From assembly GCF_014287815.1 (NCBI RefSeq), contig NZ_JACOOQ010000024.1:1-29986 (forward strand): 29,986 nucleotides of DNA, given 5' to 3'. The translations under genes were made by a program, and so were the position numbers. Source of the stretch: Clostridium lentum (lineage in GTDB: Bacteria; Bacillota; Clostridia; Clostridiales; Clostridiaceae). Every line of letters starts with the position of its first letter. The stretch's first letter is position 1. This document shows positions 10,685 through 19,728 of the stretch, piece after piece. Below the pieces are notes generated by a model. It had not been told where the DNA came from, did not search any database, and saw only the letters and a program-made list of their open reading frames with translations.

Positions 10685-10896
10685 TGAAAAAAGTGCTTTT
10701 GCAAATAATAAATTTATATCAAAAATATTACTCTCCAACAAAGCCTGCTAGATGTATTTTTGTACCATCTTGTTCGCAGTATGCTATGGAATCAATAGAA
10801 AAATATGGTTCCATTAAGGGGAGTTGTATGGCTATCAAAAGAATTTTAAGGTGTAATCCTTTTAACAAAAACGGGGGATATGATCCTGTAAAATGA
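10684..10896 (+). CDS. yidD: Membrane protein insertion efficiency factor YidD
   Basis: A 70-residue protein with the whole family signature: [20 protein letters not shown], then [21 protein letters not shown] and [14 protein letters not shown]. It is a small membrane-associated factor that aids YidC-dependent insertion. Its ATG shares the last A of the rnpA stop (TAATG), so translation is probably coupled. yidC follows 14 nt later, which fits the functional partnership. Confidence 0.95.
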   Translation: MKKVLLQIINLYQKYYSPTKPARCIFVPSCSQYAMESIEKYGSIKGSCMAIKRILRCNPFNKNGGYDPVK

Positions 10897-10910
10897 GGAG
10901 GTTATTTTGA

Positions 10911-11678
10911 ATGTGGAGTGCTATAGTAAATGGAATGACTGCAGTCTTCAGTGCGTTGCACAATTTTATAGTATCTTTAGGGATACCAGAAAATAAAGAA
11001 GGTCTTTCTTATGTATTAGCGATTTTTATATTTACATTAATAATAAGATTGCTGATTTTACCACTAAATATTAAGTCTACTAAGTCAAATGCAAAAATGC
11101 AGGAAATACAACCTGAATTAAAGAAGATCCAAGCAAAGTATGCTAATGATCCTCAAAAAATGCAATTAGAGACTTCAAAACTGATGAAAGAAAATAATGT
11201 AAGTATGTTTGGAGGATGTCTTCCTGCATTATTACCATTACCTATATTATTTGCTTTATATTATGTATTTAGAAATATACAGCCAACTGATGGTGCTGAT
11301 TTATCTTTCTTATTCATAAATAATGTATTTGCTATGCCAACAAACATGTTTAACTTTACTTCAATAATACTTGGTATATTTGCTGCATTAAGTACTTATA
11401 TACCATCATTATTATTAAGTAAGTCAATGGCTAGCAATACTGAAGATAGCCCAATGAATATGGCAACAATGAACATAGTTATGGCGGGAATGATGGGCTT
11501 CATGGCACTTCAATTTCAACCAATACTAGTTATTTACTGGATAATTGGAGGTATTATTCAATTAGTTCAAACATATTTTATTAATTATTTGCCAGCTAAG
11601 AAAAAAGCTGAAGAAAAAGCTAAACTAGAAGCAGAAAAAAAGGTATATGCACCAAAGTCTAAAAAGAAAAAGAAATAA
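10911..11678 (+). CDS. yidC: Membrane protein insertase YidC/Oxa1 family
   Basis: A 255-residue integral membrane insertase of the short Gram-positive type, without the large periplasmic domain of proteobacterial YidC. Hydrophobic segments lie near 32-52, 100-117, 145-165, 180-200 and 203-222. The first has Arg46 in IIRLLILPL, the position of the hydrophilic-groove arginine. I see no lipoprotein signal such as Bacillus SpoIIIJ has. The tail is strongly basic (KAEEKAKLEAEKK...KSKKKKK), which in this family contacts the ribosome. GAGGAGG precedes the ATG. Confidence 0.96.
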   Translation: MWSAIVNGMTAVFSALHNFIVSLGIPENKEGLSYVLAIFIFTLIIRLLILPLNIKSTKSNAKMQEIQPELKKIQAKYANDPQKMQLETSKLMKENNVSMFGGCLPALLPLPILFALYYVFRNIQPTDGADLSFLFINNVFAMPTNMFNFTSIILGIFAALSTYIPSLLLSKSMASNTEDSPMNMATMNIVMAGMMGFMALQFQPILVIYWIIGGIIQLVQTYFINYLPAKKKAEEKAKLEAEKKVYAPKSKKKKK

Positions 11679-11706
11679 GTTAATACTTATAGGTGGTGAA
11701 TAGACT

Positions 11707-12330
11707 ATGAAAACAATAGAAGTCAATGGTAGAACTGTTGATGAAGCTTTAGAAACTGCTTTAAAGGAATTAAAGGTTGATAAAGATAAAGTAACTGTAG
11801 AGGTAATTGATGAAGGTAGTAGAGGTTTTTTAAATCTTATAGGTGCAAAACCAGCTAGAATCAAGGTTACTATTAAGAGAAATGCTGCAGAAGATGCCAA
11901 AGAATTTTTACATGATGTGTTAGAAGCTATGGGAATAAATGCAGAATTAGAAATTAAAGAAGAAAAAGGATTACTATCTATCAATATTAGTGGTGATAAG
12001 ATGGGATTAGTTATTGGATATAGGGGGGAAACCTTGGATTCATTACAATATCTTACTTCTTTAGTTGTTAATAAGAATCATGAAAATGAATATATGAGAG
12101 TTTCTTTAGATACAGAACATTATAGACAAAAAAGAGAAGAAACTTTAATAAGGTTTGCGCAAAAGATAGCATATAAGGTTAAGAAATCTGGAAGACCTTA
12201 TAAATTAGAACCAATGAATCCATATGAAAGAAGAATAATTCATTCTGCTTTACAGGAGTATAATGATATAAATACTTATAGCGAAGGTGAAGAGCCATTT
12301 AGAAGAGTAGTTGTAAGTATTAAAAGATAG
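11707..12330 (+). CDS. khpB: RNA-binding protein KhpB (Jag)
   Basis: A 207-residue cytosolic RNA-binding protein. The Jag N-terminal domain spans about 1-52 (VNGRTVDEALETALKELKV). A KH domain lies at about 80-145, with its binding loop within GLVIGYRGETLDSLQYL. The C-terminal R3H domain contains MNPYERRIIHSALQ. Homologues act with KhpA in post-transcriptional control of cell-wall and division genes; in B. subtilis the gene (spoIIIJ-associated) also follows yidC. It closes this transcription unit and is followed directly by a strong terminator. Confidence 0.95.
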   Translation: MKTIEVNGRTVDEALETALKELKVDKDKVTVEVIDEGSRGFLNLIGAKPARIKVTIKRNAAEDAKEFLHDVLEAMGINAELEIKEEKGLLSINISGDKMGLVIGYRGETLDSLQYLTSLVVNKNHENEYMRVSLDTEHYRQKREETLIRFAQKIAYKVKKSGRPYKLEPMNPYERRIIHSALQEYNDINTYSEGEEPFRRVVVSIKR

Positions 12331-12332
12331 TG

Positions 12333-12361
12333 AAAAAAGGTGCCGTTTTGGCACCTTTTTT
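12333..12361 (+). terminator. Terminator after khpB
   Basis: GGTGCC / GGCACC form the stem core around a GTTTT loop (12345-12349), extended by paired A and T tracts (12333-12338 with 12356-12361). It starts 3 nt after the khpB stop and is followed by more T runs. Confidence 0.92.
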
Positions 12362-12375
12362 CATTTTTTGTTTTT

Positions 12376-12404
12376 TTGACTTATATAAAATAGTCTTGTA
12401 AAAT
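12376..12404 (+). promoter_or_regulatory. Promoter of the mnmE-mnmG-rsmG unit
   Basis: TTGACT at 12376-12381 and TAAAAT at 12399-12404 are 17 nt apart. It lies between the khpB terminator and mnmE. A second TATAAT at 12425-12430 has no good -35 at the right distance. Confidence 0.65.
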
Positions 12405-12464
12405 GAATATTAGCTAATTTAGGGTATAATAACTAATAAAATATATTCTAAGGAGGATATATAA

Positions 12465-13838
12465 ATGCGAGATTTTGATACAATATGCGCTATTGCTACA
12501 CCTATTGGTGAAGGTGGTATTGCAATAATAAGAGTTTCAGGTGAAAATGCATTAGAAATAGTATCTAAGGTATTTAGAGCTAAAAGTGGAACTGATATAA
12601 AGAACATGAAATCATACACTATGAAATATGGACATATTTATGATGGTGATGACCTTATAGATGAAGTAATAATAAGTTATATGAAAGGACCTAGAAGCTT
12701 TACAGCAGAAGATGTAGTTGAAATAAACTGCCATGGTGGAGTAGTTTCAACAAATAAGGTTCTAGAAAGCATAATTAAAGCTGGGGCAAGAATTGCTGAA
12801 CCAGGAGAATTTACCAAGAGAGCTTTCTTAAACGGAAGAATTGATTTATCACAAGCAGAAGCTGTTATGGATCTTATAAGAGCTAAGACAGATTTATCTA
12901 TGAAGTCTGCTTTAATGCAAAGTTCAGGGTATTTATCAAGACATATCAATAAATTAAGAGAATATATGCTTAATGTAATGGCTTTAGTTGAGTTTGCAGT
13001 AGATTTTACAGAGGATGATGAAGAAATAGATCCAAGTATCCCTAAAAACGTGGAAAAAAGCTTAAAGAGTGGTATTGAAGAAATGGAAGTGCTACTTAAA
13101 GGAGCAGATGCAGGAAAGATTATTAGAGAAGGATTAAGCTTAGCCATTGTAGGTAAGCCAAATGTAGGAAAGTCTTCTTTGTTAAATGCATTGCTTAGAG
13201 AAAAGAGGGCAATAGTTACTGATATAGCTGGTACAACTAGAGATATCATAGAAGAGTACATAAATTTAGATGGAGTGCCAGTAAAAATTATAGATACAGC
13301 AGGTATCAGAGAGACAGAAGATGTTGTAGAAAAAATTGGTGTAGAAAGATCTAGAGAAAAGTTAGAAGAAGCTGACTTAATATTATTAGTAATGGATTCA
13401 TCACGAGAAATAAGTGAAGACGATAAGGAAATAATAGAGCAAGTTAAAGGTAAGAAAACAGTTTTAATATTAAATAAAATTGATTTAGAGCAAAAACTTG
13501 ATGAAAAATATATCAAAGATTTTGAAAATATAATCAGAATATCTGCCAAGGAAGAAATAGGATTAGATGAACTAAAGCAAAATATAAAAGATTTATTCTT
13601 TAGCGGAGCTATTGAAACAGAAAGTCTTATAATTTCTAATTCAAGACATAAGCAGGCATTGATAAGAGCATTGGAAAATGCAGAAGAAGCATTGGTAAGA
13701 GTACAAAGAAATGAATATTTAGATTTAATTTCAATATATGTAATGTCTTCTTTAAAAGCATTGAACGAAATAACAGGTAATGAATTAGAAGAAGATTTAG
13801 TTAATAAAATTTTTGGCGATTTCTGTGTAGGAAAGTAG
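12465..13838 (+). CDS. mnmE: tRNA-5-carboxymethylaminomethyl-U34 synthesis GTPase MnmE
   Basis: A 457-residue GTPase which, with MnmG, modifies the wobble uridine of several tRNAs using a folate-bound one-carbon unit. The N-terminal formyl-tetrahydrofolate-binding domain runs [20 protein letters not shown] onwards. The G domain has G1 GKPNVGKSS (230-238), G2 [10 protein letters not shown]3 DTAG and G4 NKID. The C-terminal FCVGK carries the conserved cysteine (usually FCIGK). AAGGAGG lies 8 nt before the ATG. mnmG follows 12 nt after the stop, so both partners come from one message. Confidence 0.98.
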   Translation: MRDFDTICAIATPIGEGGIAIIRVSGENALEIVSKVFRAKSGTDIKNMKSYTMKYGHIYDGDDLIDEVIISYMKGPRSFTAEDVVEINCHGGVVSTNKVLESIIKAGARIAEPGEFTKRAFLNGRIDLSQAEAVMDLIRAKTDLSMKSALMQSSGYLSRHINKLREYMLNVMALVEFAVDFTEDDEEIDPSIPKNVEKSLKSGIEEMEVLLKGADAGKIIREGLSLAIVGKPNVGKSSLLNALLREKRAIVTDIAGTTRDIIEEYINLDGVPVKIIDTAGIRETEDVVEKIGVERSREKLEEADLILLVMDSSREISEDDKEIIEQVKGKKTVLILNKIDLEQKLDEKYIKDFENIIRISAKEEIGLDELKQNIKDLFFSGAIETESLIISNSRHKQALIRALENAEEALVRVQRNEYLDLISIYVMSSLKALNEITGNELEEDLVNKIFGDFCVGK

Positions 13839-13850
13839 GAGAAATAAGAA

Positions 13851-15752
13851 ATGAAACATAAATATAAATACGATGCAGGAGAATATGATGTAATTGTTGT
13901 TGGAGCAGGTCATGCAGGGTGTGAAGCATCACTTGCTTCAGCAAGAATGGGATTAAAAACATTAGTATGTACTATTAATTTAGATTCTATAGGATTAATG
14001 CCTTGTAATCCTAATATAGGAGGAACTGCTAAAGGTCACTTAGTTAGAGAAGTTGATGCTTTAGGAGGAGAAATGGGGGTAAATATTGATCATACATTTA
14101 TCCAATCAAGAATGCTTAATACATCAAAAGGTCCGGCAGTACATTCTTTAAGAGCACAAGCTGATAGAAAGAAGTATCAAGAAAGAATGAAATCTATCTT
14201 AGAAAAGCAAGAAAACTTAGATGTAAGACAGTTAGAAGTAATAGATATTGAAGTTGAAGATGGAAAAGTAGTTGGTGTATTAACTAGAAATGGTGCATTC
14301 TTCAAATGTAAAGCTGTAGTACTTACTACAGGAACATATTTAAGAGCTAAGATAATTATTGGGGAAACTACATATAATAGTGGACCAAATGGATTAGCAG
14401 CAGCCAATGAATTAACACAAAGTTTAATGGATTTAGGAATTTCTACAAGAAGATTTAAAACTGGAACTCCAGCAAGAGTTAATATGAGATCTATTGATTT
14501 TTCTAAAATGGTAGAACAACCAGGTGATGATAAAATTGTACCATTTTCATTTATGCATGATAATGTGGATAGACCACAGGTATCTTGTTGGCTAACTTAT
14601 ACAAATGAAGAAACTCATAATATAATAAGAGATAATATTGATAGATCACCTATGTATAATGGATCTATTGAGGGGGTAGGCCCAAGATATTGTCCATCAA
14701 TAGAAGATAAGGTAATGAAGTTCCCAGATAAGAATAGACATCAAATATTTATTGAACCAGAAGGGGAAGATACATTAGAAATGTATGTAGCTGGTATGTC
14801 ATCATCATTACCAGAAGAAGTACAAATTCAAATGTATAGAACATTAGAAGGGTTAGAAAATGTTGAAATAATGAGAACAGCATATGCCATTGAATATGAT
14901 TCAATAGATCCAACGCAACTTAAATCTACATTAGAGTTTAAAGCAATAAGTGGATTATATGGAGCAGGACAATTAAATGGAAGTTCTGGATATGAAGAGG
15001 CAGCTGCACAAGGATTAGTTGCAGGGGTAAATGCTGCACTTAAGGTTCAAGGAAAAGATCCAATGATTTTAACTCGTTCTGATGGATATACAGGAGTTTT
15101 AATTGATGACTTAGTAACTAAAGGAACTAATGAACCATATAGAATGATGACTTCAAGAGCTGAATATAGATTAATTTTAAGACAAGACAATGCTGACTTT
15201 AGATTAACTGAAATAGGAAGAGCTGTAGGATTAGTTTCAGATGCTAGATATGAAAGATTCCAAGAAAGAAAAACAGCTGTTGAAAATGAAATAGAAAGAC
15301 TTAAAAACTTACAAATAACAAATAAGAAAGAAGTTAATGAATTTTTAGTAAGTTTAGGCTCAGCAGAACTTAAAAAGCCTATAAGTATGTATGAGTTAAT
15401 TAAGAGACCAGAAGTTGATTATTTCTCATTAGCACCTTTAGATCCAGAAAGACCAGAACTTAAAGAAGATATTGGTGAACAAATGAACATTATTTCTAAG
15501 TATGAAGGATATATAGAAGCACAAATGATTCAAGTAAACCAATTTAGAAAATTTGAGAAAAAATTATTACCTGAAGATATAAATTATAATGATGTTAAGG
15601 GTCTTAGAATAGAAGCTATTCAAAAATTAGAAAAGATTAGACCAGTAAGTTTAGGGCAAGCTTCAAGAATTTCAGGAGTTTCTCCAGCTGATATTTCAGT
15701 TTTAGTAATTTACTTAGAAAATCAAAGCAAAAAGAAAAATAAGGAGGTCTAA
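13851..15752 (+). CDS. mnmG: tRNA uridine-5-carboxymethylaminomethyl modification enzyme MnmG (GidA)
   Basis: A 633-residue FAD-binding enzyme, the partner of MnmE in wobble-uridine modification. The dinucleotide-binding fold reads [21 protein letters not shown] near the N terminus, followed by the family motif [20 protein letters not shown]. The second signature region [20 protein letters not shown] lies near 370. The C-terminal helical domain, which binds MnmE and tRNA, is complete. It sits between mnmE and rsmG; its last codons AAG GAG G contain the ribosome-binding site of rsmG. Confidence 0.98.
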   Translation: MKHKYKYDAGEYDVIVVGAGHAGCEASLASARMGLKTLVCTINLDSIGLMPCNPNIGGTAKGHLVREVDALGGEMGVNIDHTFIQSRMLNTSKGPAVHSLRAQADRKKYQERMKSILEKQENLDVRQLEVIDIEVEDGKVVGVLTRNGAFFKCKAVVLTTGTYLRAKIIIGETTYNSGPNGLAAANELTQSLMDLGISTRRFKTGTPARVNMRSIDFSKMVEQPGDDKIVPFSFMHDNVDRPQVSCWLTYTNEETHNIIRDNIDRSPMYNGSIEGVGPRYCPSIEDKVMKFPDKNRHQIFIEPEGEDTLEMYVAGMSSSLPEEVQIQMYRTLEGLENVEIMRTAYAIEYDSIDPTQLKSTLEFKAISGLYGAGQLNGSSGYEEAAAQGLVAGVNAALKVQGKDPMILTRSDGYTGVLIDDLVTKGTNEPYRMMTSRAEYRLILRQDNADFRLTEIGRAVGLVSDARYERFQERKTAVENEIERLKNLQITNKKEVNEFLVSLGSAELKKPISMYELIKRPEVDYFSLAPLDPERPELKEDIGEQMNIISKYEGYIEAQMIQVNQFRKFEKKLLPEDINYNDVKGLRIEAIQKLEKIRPVSLGQASRISGVSPADISVLVIYLENQSKKKNKEV

Positions 15753-15753
15753 T

Positions 15754-16473
15754 ATGAGATTTTTTGAAGAATTAAAAATAGCAGCTAATGATGTAAATCT
15801 TGAATTAAGTGAAAAGCAATATGAGCAATTTATTAAATATATGAGACTTGTTCAAGAATGGAATGAAAAAATAAATTTAACAGCCATAACAGAAGATGAA
15901 GAGTTTATTAAAAAGCATTTTGTTGATTGTATAAAGGCATTTAAGTCTAAAGCTATAGCAGAAGCTCATACGATAATAGATGTAGGGACAGGTGCTGGTT
16001 TTCCAGGAATACCTATAGCTATTATGCATCCAACTGCAAAAATAACTCTTTTAGATTCATTAAATAAGAGAATTAACTTCTTAAATCTTGTAATTAAAGA
16101 GTTAGGACTAACTAATGTTACAACAATTCACTCAAGAGCAGAAGATGGAGCAAGAAATCCAGAACTTAGGGAAAAGTTCGATGTGGCTACTTCTAGAGCA
16201 GTAGCAAATATGGCTGTATTATCAGAATTTTGCATGCCATATGTAAAGAAAAATGGGCATTTTGTTGCTCTAAAGGGACCAGCTATAGAAGAAGAATTAG
16301 AAAATGGAAAAGCAGCTATTAAAATATTAGGTGGAGAGCTTAAAAATATAATAGAAGTATCTATAGAAGGAACAGATTTAAGACATAATATAGTTGAAGT
16401 ATTAAAAGTTAGGGAATGTAATAAAAAGTATCCTAGAAAAGCTGGAACAGTAAATAAAAATCCATTAAAATAA
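15754..16473 (+). CDS. rsmG: 16S rRNA (guanine-527-N7)-methyltransferase RsmG (GidB)
   Basis: A 239-residue SAM-dependent methyltransferase that methylates G527 in the 530 loop of 16S rRNA. The SAM-binding motif reads [15 protein letters not shown], preceded by the family segment [17 protein letters not shown], and the C-terminal [12 protein letters not shown] is conserved. Loss of the enzyme is known in other bacteria to give low-level streptomycin resistance; here it looks intact. The gene starts one base after the mnmG stop, with AAGGAGG inside mnmG, so translation is coupled. Confidence 0.97.
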   Translation: MRFFEELKIAANDVNLELSEKQYEQFIKYMRLVQEWNEKINLTAITEDEEFIKKHFVDCIKAFKSKAIAEAHTIIDVGTGAGFPGIPIAIMHPTAKITLLDSLNKRINFLNLVIKELGLTNVTTIHSRAEDGARNPELREKFDVATSRAVANMAVLSEFCMPYVKKNGHFVALKGPAIEEELENGKAAIKILGGELKNIIEVSIEGTDLRHNIVEVLKVRECNKKYPRKAGTVNKNPLK

Positions 16474-16485
16474 AATGTTTTATAA

Positions 16486-16523
16486 ATTCTATAGCACTTT
16501 CTTTTTAGTAAGCGCTATAGAAT
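16486..16523 (+). terminator. Hairpin after rsmG, weak or no T tract
   Basis: ATTCTATAGC (16486-16495) pairs with GCTATAGAAT (16514-16523), extended by three more pairs across one mismatch, around a 10-nt loop. It lies 12 nt after the rsmG stop but is followed by AATAATATTT rather than a clean T run. It may protect the 3' end or assist the second hairpin at 16586. Confidence 0.5.
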
Positions 16524-16585
16524 AATATTTATAACAATAATATAAAATGGTTAATAAATTATTGTTTTTATACCTAAAAATCAAT

Positions 16586-16617
16586 AAAAAAGGTGGACAC
16601 TAGCGTGTCCATTTTTT
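16586..16617 (+). terminator. Rho-independent terminator ahead of the par region
   Basis: TGGACAC (16594-16600) pairs with GTGTCCA (16605-16611) around the loop TAGC, with an A run before (16586-16591) and a run of six T after it. This should separate the mnmE-mnmG-rsmG transcript from parAB. Confidence 0.85.
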
Positions 16618-16712
16618 AATTAAGGCTAATTAAATTTTTATATAAAAGTATATAAAAAGTTACGGAAGTGATTAACTGGTGAAGCGTTAATTCTTAATTT
16701 GCATATGGGTTA

Positions 16713-16747
16713 AATTCAAAATAGATTTTACAAATCTATTTTGAATT
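16713..16747. repeat. Perfect 16-bp inverted repeat abutting parS
   Basis: A left arm at 16713-16728 and a right arm at 16732-16747 are exact reverse complements with a 3-nt spacer (TAC). The last base of the right arm is the first base of the parS core that follows. There is no T tract after it, so it does not look like an ordinary terminator. Confidence 0.8.
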
Positions 16748-16762
16748 GTTTCACGTGAAACA
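16747..16762. promoter_or_regulatory. parS: parS partition site upstream of parA
   Basis: TGTTTCACGTGAAACA is the exact bacterial parS consensus bound by ParB. Flanking bases extend the palindrome to 22 bp (16744-16765). It lies about 100 bp upstream of parA, within the 390-bp rsmG-parA gap, which otherwise holds two hairpins, a TATAAT-like hexamer (16814-16819) and a 12-bp palindrome GGGATTAATCCC (16835-16846). Confidence 0.97.
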
Positions 16763-16863
16763 ATTTACCGAAATTTTATAGTGTCTGTACTTTTATTATG
16801 TAAAAAAACTATATATAATATAAAGAGGAGAGGGGGGATTAATCCCAGAAATTAGGGAGTTTT

Positions 16864-17625
16864 ATGAAGAAGATATGTATTTTTAATCAAAAAGGCGGAG
16901 TAGGAAAAACTACAACAAATATTAATCTATGTGCATGTTTAGCTATGGAAGGATATAAAGTATTAACAATTGATATAGATCCCCAGGGAAATACTACAAG
17001 CGGATTAGGGTTAGATAAGAAAAATCTACAATTTTCTATGTATGATGTTTTAATAGCAGATGTACCTTTAAAGGATGTTATATTAAAAAGTGAATTAATA
17101 CAAAACTTATACATAGCACCATCTACCATGGAATTAGCTGGTGCTGAAGTTGAAATAATAAATAAAGAAAATAGAGAAACAATACTATTAGAGCAAATAA
17201 AAACTGTAGAAGATCAATATGACTATATTTTTATAGATTGTCCACCATCATTAGGATTTTTAACAATAAATGCTTTAACAGCAGTAAATTCAGTGTTAAT
17301 ACCAATACAATGTGAATTCTATGCATTAGAAGGTGTTGGTCAATTAATGAATACCATAGGGCTAATTAAGAAGTCTTTAAACCCAGATTTAGATATAGAA
17401 GGCGTATTAATGACTATGTATGATTATAGGACTAATTTAAGCAATGAAGTATATTCTGAAGTTAAGAATTTCTTTAAAGACAAAGTATACAAATCTACAA
17501 TTACAAGAAATATTAGATTAGCAGAAGCACCAAGTTTTGGCCTGCCTATAATGCTGTATGATGAAAAATGTAAGGGTGCTGATGCATATAAGGCGCTTAC
17601 AAAAGAGTTTTTAGATAGACAATAG
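16864..17625 (+). CDS. parA: Chromosome partitioning ATPase ParA (Soj)
   Basis: A 253-residue deviant-Walker ATPase of the MinD/ParA superfamily. It has KGGVGKTTT at 10-18 with the signature lysine, then DIDPQGNTTSGLG and the Walker B region IDCPPSLGFLT. There is no N-terminal helix-turn-helix, so it is the small chromosomal Soj type. With ParB and parS it directs origin segregation and, in B. subtilis, controls DnaA activity. AGGGAG precedes the ATG. parB starts 12 nt after the stop. Confidence 0.96.
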   Translation: MKKICIFNQKGGVGKTTTNINLCACLAMEGYKVLTIDIDPQGNTTSGLGLDKKNLQFSMYDVLIADVPLKDVILKSELIQNLYIAPSTMELAGAEVEIINKENRETILLEQIKTVEDQYDYIFIDCPPSLGFLTINALTAVNSVLIPIQCEFYALEGVGQLMNTIGLIKKSLNPDLDIEGVLMTMYDYRTNLSNEVYSEVKNFFKDKVYKSTITRNIRLAEAPSFGLPIMLYDEKCKGADAYKALTKEFLDRQ

Positions 17626-17637
17626 AAAGGTGATATT

Positions 17638-18513
17638 ATGAGTAAGAAATTTGGGCTAGGCAAGGGATTAAATGCTTTAATTCCAGACGAAGTATCTAAT
17701 AATATTAATAGTAAAAAAGAAAATAATAAAGATGGAGTAGCACTTATTGATATTAACTTAATAAAAAACAATAATGAACAGCCAAGAAAATTATTTGATG
17801 ATGAAAAAATATTAGAATTGGCAGAGTCTATTAAACATAATGGAATTATACAGCCTATTATATTAAGAAAAGTAGGTAATAATTATATTATTGTGGCAGG
17901 AGAAAGACGTTGGAGAGCTGCTAAGCTTATAGGAATAAAAGAAATTCCTTCAATAATAATGGATTTAACAGACAAGCAAGTTATGGAAATATCTTTAATT
18001 GAAAATATACAAAGACAAGATTTAAATTCAATTGAAGAAGCAAATGCTTATAAGAAGCTTATATCAGAGTTTAATCTGACACAGGAAGAGTTAAGTAAGA
18101 GACTGGGAAAATCAAGAACAGCTATAACTAATACCATGAGATTATTGAATCTTTCTGAAGGAGTAAAGCAATATTTAATTGAAGGTGTGATTTCAGAGGG
18201 GCATGGAAGAGCACTGCTTTCAATAAATGAGGCTAATCTACAGTGTGAAGTGGCACAAAAGGTTATCGATGATAAGCTATCAGTACGTGAACTTGAAAAA
18301 TTTATAAAGGATTGCAAAGAAAAGAAAGTTGCTAAACCACATAAGAAAGAAAATGAAGAGTTAAATCCATACTACAAGGATATTACTGAAAGGTTACAAG
18401 GGTATTTTGGAACTAAGGTAAATATAAGCAATAAAAATAATAAAGGGAAAATAGAGATTGAATATTATTCATATGAGGACTTACAAAGAATATTAGATAT
18501 AATTAAGCTATAA
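17638..18513 (+). CDS. parB: Chromosome partitioning protein ParB (Spo0J)
   Basis: A 291-residue CTP-dependent DNA clamp that loads at parS. The N terminus MSKKFGLGKGLNALIP is typical, with basic residues likely to stimulate ParA. The CTP-binding and hydrolysis motif GERRWRAAK is at 88-96 and ENIQRQDLN at 122-130. A helix-turn-helix region follows (about 145-195), then a C-terminal dimerisation domain. One parS site lies upstream of parA and another begins at the base after the stop codon. I see no noc paralogue in the window. Confidence 0.97.
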   Translation: MSKKFGLGKGLNALIPDEVSNNINSKKENNKDGVALIDINLIKNNNEQPRKLFDDEKILELAESIKHNGIIQPIILRKVGNNYIIVAGERRWRAAKLIGIKEIPSIIMDLTDKQVMEISLIENIQRQDLNSIEEANAYKKLISEFNLTQEELSKRLGKSRTAITNTMRLLNLSEGVKQYLIEGVISEGHGRALLSINEANLQCEVAQKVIDDKLSVRELEKFIKDCKEKKVAKPHKKENEELNPYYKDITERLQGYFGTKVNISNKNNKGKIEIEYYSYEDLQRILDIIKL

Positions 18514-18529
18514 TGTTTCACGTGAAACA
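18514..18529. promoter_or_regulatory. parS: parS partition site directly after parB
   Basis: A second exact TGTTTCACGTGAAACA begins at the base after the parB TAA. The flanking bases extend the palindrome to 20 bp (18512-18531) and include part of the stop codon. It lies 22 bp before the DUF4446 start. Confidence 0.97.
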
Positions 18530-18551
18530 TTGAAAGGGAGAAAATGAATAA

Positions 18552-19052
18552 ATGGATAAGATATTAAATATTATTAATGAATATTCGATTTTTATAGTTT
18601 TAGGATTAGCAATAATCACGATACTATTATTTTTAATTACAATAGTATTAATGATATCAGTAAGCAAGGTTAATAAGAGATATAAAAAGATGATGCGTGG
18701 ATCTAAAGGAAGAAGTATCGAGGAACTTATAAATAGTAATTTAGATAGAATTGAAGAAGCAGTACAAAACTCTCAAAAATCATTAGAAATCACCAATGGA
18801 TTTGAAGAAGCATTAAAAGGCTGTGTTAATAAAGTGGCAATAATGAGATATAAAGCTTTTGAAGATGTAGGAAGTGATTTAAGCTTTTCTATTGCACTTT
18901 TAGATTCACATAATGATGGTATTGTTTTAACAGGTATATATAGCAGACAAGATAGTACTACTTATGCAAAACCAATAGATAAAGGTATATCTAGATATGA
19001 ATTATCAGAAGAAGAATTACATGTTTTAAATGAAGCAATGAGCAAAGAATAA
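18552..19052 (+). CDS. DUF4446 family membrane protein
   Basis: A 166-residue protein with one N-terminal membrane segment (about 13-37, IFIVLGLAIITILLFLITIV) and a cytoplasmic remainder. That part has a basic stretch (KVNKRYKKMMRGSKGR), a probable coiled-coil region (SIEELINSNLDRIEEAVQ) and a compact C-terminal domain with RYKAFEDVGSDLSFSIALLD. I recognise it as DUF4446, often found after parB in clostridia; its function is unknown to me. The ATG at 18552 is 11 nt from AGGGAG. An earlier out-of-frame ATG (18544) opens only seven codons. A strong terminator follows. Confidence 0.85.
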   Translation: MDKILNIINEYSIFIVLGLAIITILLFLITIVLMISVSKVNKRYKKMMRGSKGRSIEELINSNLDRIEEAVQNSQKSLEITNGFEEALKGCVNKVAIMRYKAFEDVGSDLSFSIALLDSHNDGIVLTGIYSRQDSTTYAKPIDKGISRYELSEEELHVLNEAMSKE

Positions 19053-19055
19053 TAT

Positions 19056-19100
19056 AAAAAAATCTGTATCAAACTTATTCAGTTTGATACAGATTTTTTT
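19056..19100. terminator. Bidirectional terminator between DUF4446 gene and yyaC
   Basis: Arms at 19056-19075 and 19081-19100 are perfect 20-bp reverse complements with a 5-nt loop (TATTC), A-rich on one side and T-rich on the other, so it works for both converging genes. The right arm is also the coding sequence for the last six residues of yyaC, and the yyaC stop codon spans the loop (19079-19081). Confidence 0.93.
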
Positions 19101-19639
19101 ATTAATTTACAAAATAAGCTTATACCATTTGAAATAGAATCAGCTAAAGTCATAACAGTATATAACCTTGTATTTTGAAGTAAGGTAAAATCCATACAAC
19201 CTGAAATATTTACAATACCTTTAATAGACATATTACCTATGGGTGGTAGGGATTTATTAAAGGCAGCACCAGGTGATAAAGGCTTGTTTTCAATAATTAT
19301 CTTGCCGATATTATGAACTGAACCTAATGCAGCATCTATGGCAACTATATAGGGATTATTAAAATTGATTTTAATTTTATCTAATATAGTAAGTATATTG
19401 GTGGCATGAATAGGGCTTTCTAAAGAGCCATATACATATATGTTTTTGGGAATAATTGGTTTAAGTTTATAACCTATTAATGGACCCAAAGAATCTCCAG
19501 TACTTCTATCTGTGCCAATACATAAAAAAATTATGTCTCTATTATCATCGATAATGGGCTTTAAATTTTTTATGAAATATGCTTTAATCTCTGAACTTGA
19601 AGTGGGAGAAAAACCATCAATACAACACATATCTTTCAT
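19079..19639 (-). CDS. yyaC: Spore protein YyaC, GPR-like protease fold
   Basis: A 186-residue protein of the YyaC sporulation family, distantly related to the GPR spore protease. The family region reads FLCIGTDRSTGDSLGPLIGYKL, followed by GSLESPIHATN and VAIDAALGSVHNIG. B. subtilis YyaC is a sporulation protein from the same chromosomal neighbourhood; its activity is not settled. AGGAGGTAAT precedes the ATG. The last codons form one arm of the terminator shared with the DUF4446 gene. Its presence supports an endospore former. Confidence 0.9.
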   Translation of the reverse strand: MKDMCCIDGFSPTSSSEIKAYFIKNLKPIIDDNRDIIFLCIGTDRSTGDSLGPLIGYKLKPIIPKNIYVYGSLESPIHATNILTILDKIKINFNNPYIVAIDAALGSVHNIGKIIIENKPLSPGAAFNKSLPPIGNMSIKGIVNISGCMDFTLLQNTRLYTVMTLADSISNGISLFCKLIKKSVSN

Positions 19640-19728
19640 TTATTACCTCCTATAAATAATTTCAAAACAATTTCATTATTTATGAGTATGGGCATTAGAA
19701 AAACATAGTATTCAATGAAAAAAGATTT

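Noticed and set aside
12677..13549. A 290-codon open frame on the minus strand inside mnmE
   Set aside because: It is antisense to a gene with full MnmE motifs, has low-complexity Ser/Leu-rich composition, and has no ribosome-binding site. It arises from codon bias in AT-rich DNA.
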